A stretch of DNA of 6,141 nt, taken from the NCBI GenBank assembly GCA_004552155.1, contig SFPF01000128.1, forward strand, positions 1 to 6,141. The letters run 5' to 3'. Shown piece by piece: positions 1-5,375 of the stretch. This DNA is from Bacteroidales bacterium (GTDB lineage Bacteria; Bacteroidota; Bacteroidia; Bacteroidales; Bacteroidaceae). Both the position numbers and the translations under genes were made by a program. The notes under the pieces were generated by a model. That model was not told where the DNA came from. It saw nothing but the letters and a program-made list of their open reading frames with translations, and searched no databases. Positions within the stretch are counted from its first letter, which is position 1, and each line of letters opens with the position of its first letter.

Positions 1-711
1 GGCTTTGCCGCTGTTCTCTGCATTGACATTGGAGATACCCGTTTCTGTTCCCTCGCCGAAGGCAAATTGCAGCATGTTGGCGCCTGCGCCCTGGTTGAGC
101 TTTTCGCCGAGGAGGTAAGCCTTATTGGCGGGCACGGTGCCTGTGCCTACTTTGTAGAAGCCCGTCACTTTGTTCTTCGTGGCAAGGGCGAAATATTCCA
201 CGTCGGCCATGCCGCTGCGCTTCACTTTTGCGCCCGTAAACTGGTTGCCCGTGAGGTTGGCTTCGGGTTCCGAACCCGTGGCGATTGCAAATGAATAGTC
301 GCCGCCTGCTTCTGCCAGTGCAAGGAAGCCGTTGCCAGCGGGAATGCGGGTGCCGGCGGCGAGTTCGTCGAGGTTGATGGTCGTGCCCTGCGTGCTGCCG
401 GCCTTATAGGCTTTGAGGTTGGCGGGGACAACTACGTCGACGGGGAAGCAGAGGGAGGTCCAAAGCGTGGGCTTGATGGTCACGGGAATGCTCGTCACTT
501 CTTTCAGGCGCACCACGGCGGGGCTGCCCGTCGTGTCTTTCAGGTCGGTGCCGTCGAGCGACAGTGCGCCCGTGGCGGTCTTGATGTTCCAGTAGCTGTT
601 GTTGCCCTTGCCGCTCACCACGCCGAATTGATATTCTGCCGCCGCGCCCGTGGTGCCTTGCAGCGCGTCGGTGCCGCTGGGTGCTGCCCATGCTGCGCCG
701 GCGTTGACATT
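1..711 (-). CDS. Surface protein, C-terminal fragment (partial, continues beyond position 1)
   Basis: This frame has no stop from 711 to the window edge (237 codons) and reads as natural protein from NVNAGAAWAAPSGTDALQG onward. It contains GNNSYWNIKTATGALSLDGT, then IKPTLWTSLCFPVDVVVPAN, then DELAAGTRIPAGNGFLALAE, and near the edge KAYLLGEKLNQGAG and GEGTETGISNVNAENSGKA. This order (a fixed-phrase beta domain, an 'IPAG.G.L' segment, a 'GFYKV' strand, 'KAYLL', then a TGI...N linker) is familiar from the C-terminal part of Prevotella-type surface proteins. In those a short sorting tail with an L-S-G-R core commonly follows within some tens of residues; that would lie left of the window. The frame has no plausible start codon at its beginning, so it belongs to the upstream fragments through a one-base shift at 711-713. 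Confidence 0.75.
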
Positions 712-1358
712 GCAATGCCGCTCTCTGCCACGGCGCACACGGTGCCCGGCGTGAGCGTGAAGTTGTCGGCCGACACGTAGGTCTCAGTGGCACCGTTGAG
801 CGTCAGTGCCTGGTTGCCCTCGGTGGTTTCGGCGAAGAGGCGGTAGCACTTGCCTGCCGTGAGGTATTCCGAGAGTTGCGGGTTGTCCATGGCATCCATG
901 CATGCCAGCACATTTTCCTTAGTGGGGTTGCTGCCTGCTGCGGCTGCCGTAGTAGTGAGGCGGGGCAAGGTGGTTTCGCCCACATATTCGCCTATGGTTA
1001 CGGGGTTGTTGGCCAGGGCGGTCAGTTCGTTGTTGATTTCATAGATAAAGACGCGCGAGCCATCGTTGGAGGGGCTGCCTGCGTTCGACCACGTGCCCAT
1101 GCTCTTGGTTTCGCCTGTCCCATCGCCCATGTGCGTTCCGCAGCAGGCGTTACCCGTTTCGTGCTGCAGGTTGAAGCCCGTGCCGTTGGGCGTGATGCGG
1201 ATAACACGCGAATGGTTGGCAATTGTGCCACTTTCGGTCACGAAGCTCGCATAAGCGCGTGCATCAGTCAGCGCAAGCAGTAGCTTTTGCCATTTACCTC
1301 CGTCTTCTTGCCCACATAGGTGGCGCGCTTGTTCGTATCGTCGTTGTAGGTGAAGCAA
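615..1358 (-). CDS. Surface protein, middle fragment (genuine coding part about 714-1280)
   Basis: The open frame formally runs 1358-615, but only about 189 codons from 1280 to 714 look authentic (LLALTDARAYASFV to AVAESGI). The first about 26 residues (MLHLQRRYEQARHL...) and the last about 29 (STPAQHGQHPAAPTRCK...) are out-of-frame translation of the neighbouring fragments. The authentic part repeats the module of the N-terminal fragment: a beta-rich stretch with HETGNACCGTHMGDGTG, then MGTWSNAGSPSNDGSRVFIY. An Ala/Thr-rich linker and a helical segment (NVLACMDAMDNPQLSEYL) follow. The CC pair is unusual for a secreted Bacteroidota protein. A ribosome would need its own start to make this fragment, so independent expression is unlikely; it is best read as part of the 1-2356 gene. 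Confidence 0.7.
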   Translation of the reverse strand: MLHLQRRYEQARHLCGQEDGGKWQKLLLALTDARAYASFVTESGTIANHSRVIRITPNGTGFNLQHETGNACCGTHMGDGTGETKSMGTWSNAGSPSNDGSRVFIYEINNELTALANNPVTIGEYVGETTLPRLTTTAAAAGSNPTKENVLACMDAMDNPQLSEYLTAGKCYRLFAETTEGNQALTLNGATETYVSADNFTLTPGTVCAVAESGIAMSTPAQHGQHPAAPTRCKAPRARRQNINSAW

Positions 1359-2356
1359 TTGTCTGAGTTATTGTAGCCATACATCTTATATACCTTGCCT
1401 TCCTGGAACGGGAAGTTGGGCGTACACGACACGGTAAACGTCTTGTTGGTGGACGACACGGTCTTGTTGGAGGTCGTGATGTTGAAGTTGGTGTAATAGT
1501 CCACGGCGGGGACATCTGCATTCGTCAGCGTCGTGCCAGAGAGAACAGATGCAGTTCTGGAAGCCGTGTAGCCCGTGCCGCCGTCGTAGTTGAAGGTAAC
1601 TTCAACAACGGTAGGCGGCACATATTCTTCAAAGATAAAGCGTGAGCCGTTGTCGCCCAAGGCTTGGCCATCGTTCCATGCGCCTAAACGAGTGGGGGAT
1701 AAGGCATCACGCTTGTTTAGATAAAGATTGGTGAAATCAGGGGTGGTAGTATGGGCGGTATAGGTGTGAATGACATTTCCCGACCTTGTATAATAAGTTT
1801 CTCCGCTACCTGTATATACAGCATGCAGGTAGTCGCCACCTGTATTAGACGAAGGAGAACCTTTGGCAAAAGTAGTCCAAACATTTGCCTCCGAAGAGGT
1901 TGCCGCAAAGAAATCAGCATATGCATCGCCATCGGCAGATATTGACCAAGTGCCTAATTGGTATTTACCATAGCCAGGATTCCATGACTTATCAGACCAT
2001 TGCTCGCCTCGAGTATACGATACAGGCGCATAAAGCCCAAGCACGAATCCCGTTCCTTTTGCTTTGTTGTAAATCTTATAGTTGCTGCCGTCTGCCACAA
2101 CGCACCACGCGCCGCTGTCGCCCGTGGGCTTCGAGGATTGCGTCACATCGAGATGGCCTGAAGTGTTCGTCACATTGGCATCCAAATAACTGGTACCTCT
2201 GTTCGTAGTGATTCTAATCGTATACCACTTGGTACCAGCTGCCCACGAACCGCCAGAAGGCGCGGAAGACACCGTGAAGTGCTGCGCATAAGAAAGGCAG
2301 CACACGAAGCTTGCCACCCAGGCAAGCAACAGAGTAAGAGTCCTGTTCTTTTTCAT
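1268..2356 (-). CDS. Surface protein, N-terminal fragment with signal peptide (362 codons)
   Basis: The ATG at 2356-2354 begins a textbook signal peptide: KKNR, a hydrophobic core at residues 7-21, and likely signal peptidase I cleavage at A24|Q25. No lipobox is present, since the cysteines at 19-20 follow F-V. Residues about 40-130 (TKWYTIRITTNRG to GTGFVLGLYAP) and about 190-245 (LGAWNDGQALGDNGSRFIFE) look like a beta-rich binding module, possibly ricin- or lectin-like, which cannot be proven by eye. Residues about 250-320 (EVTFNYDGGTGYTASRTASV, ending in SCTPNFPF) look like a small immunoglobulin-like or InlB-type linker domain. The authentic frame ends at about Y359; the last three codons (CLR) and the TGA at 1270-1268 are frameshift products. 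The leader is A-rich without a Shine-Dalgarno, as is usual in Bacteroidota. It could be expressed as a secreted truncated protein. Confidence 0.85.
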   Translation of the reverse strand: MKKNRTLTLLLAWVASFVCCLSYAQHFTVSSAPSGGSWAAGTKWYTIRITTNRGTSYLDANVTNTSGHLDVTQSSKPTGDSGAWCVVADGSNYKIYNKAKGTGFVLGLYAPVSYTRGEQWSDKSWNPGYGKYQLGTWSISADGDAYADFFAATSSEANVWTTFAKGSPSSNTGGDYLHAVYTGSGETYYTRSGNVIHTYTAHTTTPDFTNLYLNKRDALSPTRLGAWNDGQALGDNGSRFIFEEYVPPTVVEVTFNYDGGTGYTASRTASVLSGTTLTNADVPAVDYYTNFNITTSNKTVSSTNKTFTVSCTPNFPFQEGKVYKMYGYNNSDNCFTYNDDTNKRATYVGKKTEVNGKSYCLR

Positions 2357-2523
2357 TTTTCTGTGATTTTAGGAGTCAATATATAATAATTATTGTCTGT
2401 AATTGTCTAATTAAAAAGAGAAAGAGCATTCTCACGAACCCTCTTCCTCAAATCATTACTATAACTCTAAAACATAAATTCTTTCGTGACAAATTCAGTA
2501 CGCTTTGCCTGCGTTTAGTGACG

Positions 2524-2531
2524 CAAAATTA
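2524..2531 (-). promoter_or_regulatory. Candidate -7 promoter box of the surface protein gene
   Basis: Read on the minus strand this is TAATTTTG, an exact match to the Bacteroidota -7 consensus TAnnTTTG. It lies about 168 bases upstream of the ATG, which would give a leader of roughly 160 nt. No clear TTTG -33 element is visible at the expected distance; only an AT-rich stretch is there. The box could match by chance in such AT-rich sequence. Confidence 0.35.
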
Positions 2532-2600
2532 CTGCTTTTTATAAAATAGTAATTATGAAATATTTGCAATCTTTCGGTCGTTATGTATTTTTAAATTTTA

Positions 2601-2609
2601 CCCCCCCCC
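2601..2609. repeat. C9 homopolymer (G9 on the minus strand) upstream of the surface protein gene
   Basis: Nine consecutive C residues lie between A2600 and G2610, inside otherwise AT-rich DNA. The tract is about 245 bases upstream of the surface protein start and about 70 bases upstream of the candidate -7 box. Homopolymers of this length are prone to slipped-strand length changes. There is no direct evidence that this one affects expression. Confidence 0.8.
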
Positions 2610-2682
2610 GGTTTGTAAAGTCTACATTTCATTTTAAGGTGTAAATTTGCCAATAAAGCCATTTATCGAACAGAACAAGTAC

Positions 2683-2716
2683 AAAAAAAACCTGCCGCAT
2701 GGTTTGCGGCAGGTTT
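2683..2716 (-). terminator. Rho-independent terminator behind folA
   Basis: On the minus strand a perfect 12-bp stem forms, with arms 2716-2705 and 2699-2688 (core AACCTGCCGCA) and a 5-nt loop at 2704-2700, followed by a run of eight T (2690-2683, overlapping the base of the stem). It lies about 34 bases past the folA stop codon. On the plus strand no T run follows the stem, so it serves the minus-strand thyA-folA unit. It should insulate the surface protein gene from upstream transcription. Confidence 0.9.
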
Positions 2717-2725
2717 ATGTGTGGA

Positions 2726-2753
2726 GTAGGGGCGTTTTGCAAAACACCCCTAC
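2726..2753. repeat. Inverted repeat overlapping the folA stop codon
   Basis: Two 13-base arms (GTAGGGGCGTTTT at 2726-2738 and AAAACACCCCTAC at 2741-2753) pair with one mismatch around a 2-base centre. The right arm includes the folA stop codon (2752-2750). It stands directly before the terminator in transcript order, giving two consecutive hairpins at the mRNA end. It may protect the 3' end or be a member of a dispersed palindrome family; only a genome-wide count could tell. Confidence 0.75.
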
Positions 2754-3241
2754 CGGGTCACCCTTTCGTAGTCGGCAAAGGTATAGGGCGCGGCGTTCTT
2801 CTCGTCGGGCTCATGCGCCTCGGAGCGCACCAGCCGCCAGTCGTCGCGGCAAAACTCTGGAAACCACACGTCGGCATGCTCGGCAGTGGCATCTACCTCC
2901 GTCAGATAGAGGCGGTGGGCAAGGGGCAGTGCCTCGGCATACACCGACGCGCCGCCGATGATGAACACCTCCTCACCCTCCTGGCAATGCGCGAGGGCTT
3001 CGGCCAACGAAGCGAAACATTCGGCACCGGGAAAAGCCGAGGCGGTGCGCGACAGCACGATGTTGCGGCGATTGGGCAATGCGCCCTTAGGCAGCGATTC
3101 AAACGTGCGCCGCCCCATGATGACGGTATGTCCCGTGGTGAGCTGCTTGAAACGGCGCAGGTCGGCCGAAAGGCGGAAGAGCAGCCCGTTGTTGTAACCG
3201 ATGGCGCGGTCGCGCGCCACGGCGCAGATGATATTGATCAT
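2750..3241 (-). CDS. folA: Dihydrofolate reductase
   Basis: The 163-residue cytoplasmic enzyme reduces dihydrofolate to tetrahydrofolate with NADPH, recycling the dihydrofolate made by ThyA. Visible landmarks are MINIICAVARDRAIG, the catalytic acid D27 in LSADLRRFK with F31, the cofactor segment IMGRRTFESLPKGALPNRRN (G43, R44, T46, R58), FIIGGASVYAEALP (G96-G97) and YLTEVDA (T114). The length is typical of chromosomal DHFR. The start is set at 3241: an in-frame ATG 17 codons upstream would add a non-homologous MIRGQKTKILTLL... stretch encoded partly by the flanking repeat. E. coli W22 and P25 are replaced by F22 and S25 in LLFRLS. Aromatic F in the substrate loop is familiar to me from Bacteroidales, while the serine seems less common. 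It lies 337 bases downstream of thyA on the same strand and is closed by a terminator, so co-transcription with thyA is likely. No -7 box was found in the gap. Confidence 0.97.
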   Translation of the reverse strand: MINIICAVARDRAIGYNNGLLFRLSADLRRFKQLTTGHTVIMGRRTFESLPKGALPNRRNIVLSRTASAFPGAECFASLAEALAHCQEGEEVFIIGGASVYAEALPLAHRLYLTEVDATAEHADVWFPEFCRDDWRLVRSEAHEPDEKNAAPYTFADYERVTR

Positions 3242-3273
3242 GAGTTTTTCTTTTAATAAAGTCAATATTTTTG

Positions 3274-3572
3274 TTTTTTGCCCACGAATCACACGAATGC
3301 AATGCGTTTTTTTGCAATCGGATTGAATTAGTGAAATTCGTGCGACCGTACAGGTCGCCTTTTAATTCATTGAAAACGCTTCGTGTAGATTTCTTGACAT
3401 TTTCGGCTGCGCTCGGCAAAACTCGAACAAGTTCTTAAAAGTGCGATTGCTCGCCATGGCAAAATTCGAGTAAACTCGATTTTGCTCATTTGGCTTAACG
3501 CAATCGTTCGACTCTGCGCTCGCTTGCACGAAAATTCGTGAGATTCGTGGGCGAAAAAAAAATAATCCGTGG
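3274..3572. repeat. Palindrome-bounded repeat element, copy 1 (between folA and thyA)
   Basis: The left end is a T run plus GCCCACGAATCACACGAAT (3280-3298). The right end is AATTCGTGAGATTCGTGGGC (3533-3552) followed by an A run and TAATCCGTGG. These ends are imperfect inverted repeats. The core GCAATCGGATTGAATTAGTG at 3314-3333 and the following GTGCGACCGTACAGGTCGCC at 3341-3360 are near-identical to copy 2 in the same orientation. Relative to copy 2, this copy lacks about 63 bases after the left end and carries about 140 extra bases (about 3391-3530) before the right end. It encodes nothing recognisable. It resembles a non-autonomous, MITE-like or extragenic palindrome element of the CACGAAT type, which I recall being scattered in Bacteroidales. 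Confidence 0.85.
3444..3506. repeat. Imperfect stem-loop inside the extra segment of repeat copy 1
   Basis: The outer arms CGATTGC (3444-3450) and GCAATCG (3500-3506) are complementary. The inner arms GCAAAATTCGAG (3459-3470) and CTCGATTTTGC (3475-3485) pair with one bulged base around a TAAA loop, and short GCCA/TGGC pairing lies between them. The folded segment is confined to the part of copy 1 that copy 2 lacks, so it is probably a separate module of the element. Confidence 0.6.
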
Positions 3573-3578
3573 TTCATA

Positions 3579-4373
3579 CTACACCGACACCTTTGCCGCG
3601 ATGTGGGGCCAAGGGTCGTAGCCCTCGAGGGCGATGTCCTCGAAGCGGAAGTCGAAGATGCTCTTCACGTCGGGATTGAGCACGAGGCGCGGCAGGGGGC
3701 GCGGCGTGCGCGTGAGTTGCAGGCAGGCCTGCTCAAGGTGGTCGAGATAGAGATGCGTGTCGCCCGTGGTGTGGATAAACTCACCTGGTTGCAGCCCGCA
3801 CACCTGAGCCACCATTTGCAGCAGCAAGGCATAACTCGCAATGTTGAACGGCACGCCGAGAAACGTGTCGGCGGAGCGCTGGTAGAGCTGCAGCGAGAGG
3901 CGGCCGTCGGCCACGTAAAACTGGAAGAGCAGATGGCAGGGCGGCAGGTTCATGCGCCCGAGGTCGGCCACGTTCCACGCGCTCACCAGCAGGCGGCGCG
4001 AGTCGGGCGTTTCCTTGATTTGGCGTATCACCTCCGAAATCTGGTCGATGTGGCCGCCGTCGTAGTCGGGCCAGGAGCGCCACTGATAGCCGTAGATATG
4101 CCCGAGGTCGCCATTCTCATCGGCCCATTCGTTCCAGATGCGCACCCCGTTGTCTTGCAGATACTTCACGTTAGTGTCGCCGCGCAGAAACCACAGGAGT
4201 TCGTAGACGATGCTTTTCAGATGCAGTTTCTTCGTGGTGAGCAAGGGGAAGCCGTCGGCGAGGTCGAAGCGCATCTGATGTCCGAAGATGCTGCGCGTGC
4301 CCGTCCCCGTGCGGTCGCCTTTCAGCGCGCCCTCTTCGAGTATGCGGCGCAGCAGGTCTTGATATTGTTTCAT
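3579..4373 (-). CDS. thyA: Thymidylate synthase
   Basis: The cytoplasmic enzyme methylates dUMP to dTMP using 5,10-methylene-tetrahydrofolate, releasing dihydrofolate for FolA. It is 264 residues, exactly the E. coli ThyA length, and the key residues fall on the same numbers: R21, E58, W80, R126-R127 in DSRRLLVSAWN, nucleophile C146 in LPPCHLLFQFYV, R166-S167 and D169 in YQRSADTFLGVPFN, N177, and H207/Y209 in GDTHLYLDH. The start MKQYQDLLRRIL matches the family N-terminus. No Shine-Dalgarno is seen. Upstream, TTTG at 4417-4414 and a partial TACTTTC at 4389-4383 make only a weak promoter pair. The gene is first in a probable thyA-folA unit and is bracketed by two same-orientation repeat copies (3274-3572 and 4441-4645). 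The frame is intact with no unusual residues in the active site. Confidence 0.98.
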   Translation of the reverse strand: MKQYQDLLRRILEEGALKGDRTGTGTRSIFGHQMRFDLADGFPLLTTKKLHLKSIVYELLWFLRGDTNVKYLQDNGVRIWNEWADENGDLGHIYGYQWRSWPDYDGGHIDQISEVIRQIKETPDSRRLLVSAWNVADLGRMNLPPCHLLFQFYVADGRLSLQLYQRSADTFLGVPFNIASYALLLQMVAQVCGLQPGEFIHTTGDTHLYLDHLEQACLQLTRTPRPLPRLVLNPDVKSIFDFRFEDIALEGYDPWPHIAAKVSV

Positions 4374-4440
4374 GGTATGTTTGAAAGTATTTACGTCTGA
4401 GTTGAATTAACTGCAAATTTTTTTATTATTTGCCCACAAG

Positions 4441-4645
4441 TTTTTTTGCCCACGAATCACACGAATCTACACGAATTCATTACTATACGATATAATGGCG
4501 ACCTGTACGGTCGCACTAATCACACGAATGCAATGTATTTTTTGCAATCGGATTGAATTAGTGAAAATTCGTGCGACCGAACAGGTCGCCATTCTATTCG
4601 ATGCAGAGATTCGTGTAAATTCGTGTGATTCGTGGGCAAAAAAAA
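4441..4645. repeat. Palindrome-bounded repeat element, copy 2 (between thyA and cls)
   Basis: The terminal arms 4441-4476 and 4609-4644 are 36 bases each and pair with a single mismatch; the outer part is a T run plus GCCCACGAATCACACGAAT. Nested inside, GGCGACCTGTACGGTCGCAC (4497-4516) pairs with 4571-4590 with one mismatch. Between these lies the core GCAATCGGATTGAATTAGTG (4544-4563) shared with copy 1. The sequence AATCACACGAAT occurs twice (4455-4466 and 4518-4529), and copy 1 looks like this copy with the 63 bases between them removed. TTTGCCCAC also occurs just outside the left end (4429-4437), so the outer boundary may be a few bases further out. No transposase is encoded, so mobility would require one in trans. 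Confidence 0.87.
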
Positions 4646-4726
4646 TAATACGTGGTTTTTATTCTTTCACCCAACAGATATTTATCTGCAAAAATACGTA
4701 TTTTGTGCAACAAAAGGCTCTTTTTC

Positions 4727-4758
4727 CTTGTTTGCTTATAAGAAAAGCAGTAGTTTTG
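4727..4758 (+). promoter_or_regulatory. Candidate Bacteroidota-type promoter of the cardiolipin synthase gene
   Basis: TAGTTTTG at 4751-4758 matches the -7 consensus TAnnTTTG exactly. CTTG at 4727-4730 (20-base spacer) or TTTG at 4731-4734 (16-base spacer) can serve as the -33 element. Transcription would begin near 4765, just before the octamer array, giving a leader of about 110 nt. Consensus match and position are both good, but the site is untested. Confidence 0.55.
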
Positions 4759-4777
4759 TGGATATTCACCCGTAAAC

Positions 4778-4865
4778 TTGTTTACTCGTTTACTTGTCTA
4801 CTCGTTTACTTGTTTACTCGTTTACTTGTCTACTTGTTTACTCGTTTACTCGTTTACTCGTCCAC
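4778..4865 (+). repeat. Eleven 8-bp tandem repeats (TYGTTTAC) in the predicted cls leader
   Basis: Units read TTGTTTAC, TCGTTTAC, TTGTCTAC, TCGTTTAC, TTGTTTAC, TCGTTTAC, TTGTCTAC, TTGTTTAC, TCGTTTAC, TCGTTTAC, TCGTCCAC. Variation is confined to Y at position 2 and to positions 5-6, and a degenerate unit (CCGTAAAC) may precede the array. It ends 12 bases before the cls ATG, in the place of a ribosome binding site. Spacer-free units of 8 bp rule out CRISPR. Copy-number change would alter leader length but not the reading frame of cls, which starts downstream. Confidence 0.93.
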
Positions 4866-4877
4866 TAAATCACCAAC

Positions 4878-5375
4878 ATGCTTTTGGAAAACTACGCCGT
4901 GGCAGGCATCCTCGTGCTCTACGCCATACTGATACTTAGCTCCGTGACCGTTGTCGTGCTCGAAAACCGGCAGCCGGCCAAGACCATGGCGTGGATTCTC
5001 GTGCTTATCCTCCTGCCCGTCGTGGGCTGGGTGGCGTATTATTTCTTCGGGCAAAACATACGCAAGGGACATCGCATCAACAAGCACACCGAACCCCTCT
5101 ACCTCCACGACGCGCGGTTTGGCAATGCACCCGAGCAACGGATTGACCGCGCGCTGATGCCGCTTTCGCAACTCGTGTACAACTGCGGCGGTCGGCCCGC
5201 AGCTACGTGTATCTCCAAACCTATATCCTCGCCGCCGATGCCGTGGGCGAAACTGTGGCAGACCTCCTGCTTGCCAAAGCCGCCGAGGGCGTGGACGTGC
5301 GGCTGCTCTACGACGACGTGGGCTGCTGGAACACGCGCGACAACTATTTCCGCCGCCTCTCGCGCGGCGGCGTGA
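4878..5375 (+). CDS. Cardiolipin synthase, N-terminal fragment (genuine to about residue 105)
   Basis: The ATG at 4878 begins MLLENYAVAGILVLYAILIL, a membrane helix, as expected for the Cls N-terminus. The second helix (MAWILVLILLPVVGWVAYYF) follows after ENRQPAK, a spacing typical of Bacteroidales Cls. Residues 1-105 are authentic. After G105 the frame is wrong: the Cys/Pro/Arg-rich end up to the stop at 5373-5375 is out-of-frame translation of the catalytic domain. As it stands it would yield a membrane stub with no HKD motif and no activity. No Shine-Dalgarno is present; the octamer array abuts the start. Confidence 0.8.
   Translation: MLLENYAVAGILVLYAILILSSVTVVVLENRQPAKTMAWILVLILLPVVGWVAYYFFGQNIRKGHRINKHTEPLYLHDARFGNAPEQRIDRALMPLSQLVYNCGGRPAATCISKPISSPPMPWAKLWQTSCLPKPPRAWTCGCSTTTWAAGTRATTISAASRAAA

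Larger units (their letters stand above)
1..2356 (-). pseudogene. Large secreted/surface protein gene, interrupted by two frameshifts and cut by the window edge
   Basis: Joining three minus-strand frames gives one continuous protein of about 786 residues in the window: 2356-1280, then 1280-714, then 711-1. A Sec signal peptide opens it (MKKNRTLTLLLAWVASFVCC, then LSYA before Q25). Ser/Thr/Asn/Gly-rich beta-type modules follow, including two related segments ending DNGSRFIFEEY and NDGSRVFIYEI. A C-terminal module (PTLWTSLCFPVDVVVPANLKAY) resembles those before the tail of Prevotella-type surface proteins. The protein is still running at position 1, so an anchor or type IX secretion tail would lie outside. 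No catalytic motif is visible, and adhesion or glycan binding is only a guess. Both breaks fit loss of one base: SY-LLALTDA near 1280 and SGIA-NVNAG near 711-713. The gene is either a decayed allele or intact with two sequence errors. The single-gene reading is strong because protein-like sequence continues across each break. Confidence 0.8.
2357..2682. other. AT-rich leader region of the surface protein gene, no gene found
   Basis: This gap is clearly AT-rich compared with the GC-rich genes on both sides, and I see no coding-like frame on either strand. It holds the presumed promoter and leader of the surface protein gene (minus), a C9 tract at 2601-2609, and short AT runs. The plus-strand octamer TAAATTTG at 2642-2649 matches the Bacteroidota -7 consensus, but no plus-strand gene follows it. 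Confidence 0.6.

Noticed and set aside
404..793. A 129-codon minus-strand frame rich in Arg/Pro
   Set aside because: It is a wrong-frame shadow of the surface protein C-terminal fragment, which reads as natural protein in the adjacent frame.
1280..1300. Programmed -1 ribosomal frameshifting at the first surface-gene break
   Set aside because: No X-XXY-YYZ heptamer in the right phase and no obvious downstream stimulatory structure; a lost base explains it more simply.
2642..2649. Plus-strand -7 box TAAATTTG
   Set aside because: No plus-strand gene lies downstream; a chance match in AT-rich sequence is likely.
2699..3256. A 185-codon plus-strand open frame over folA
   Set aside because: It is antisense to a clear DHFR, low in recognisable motifs and begins inside the terminator hairpin.
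3242..3292. Longer folA start giving MIRGQKTKILTLLKEKL
   Set aside because: The extension lies partly in the repeat end and has no DHFR homology; MINIICAVA is the usual N-terminus.
3603..4400. A 265-codon open frame on the plus strand antisense to thyA
   Set aside because: It is the mirror of a GC-rich gene with strong codon bias; the product has no family features, while the minus strand is an unmistakable ThyA.
4778..4865. CRISPR array
   Set aside because: The units are 8 bp and contiguous with no spacers, and no cas gene is nearby.
4495..4932. A 145-codon plus-strand open frame across repeat copy 2 and the octamer array
   Set aside because: Its sequence is translated repeat (LLVYLFTRLLVYLFTR) and it overlaps the cls start in another frame.
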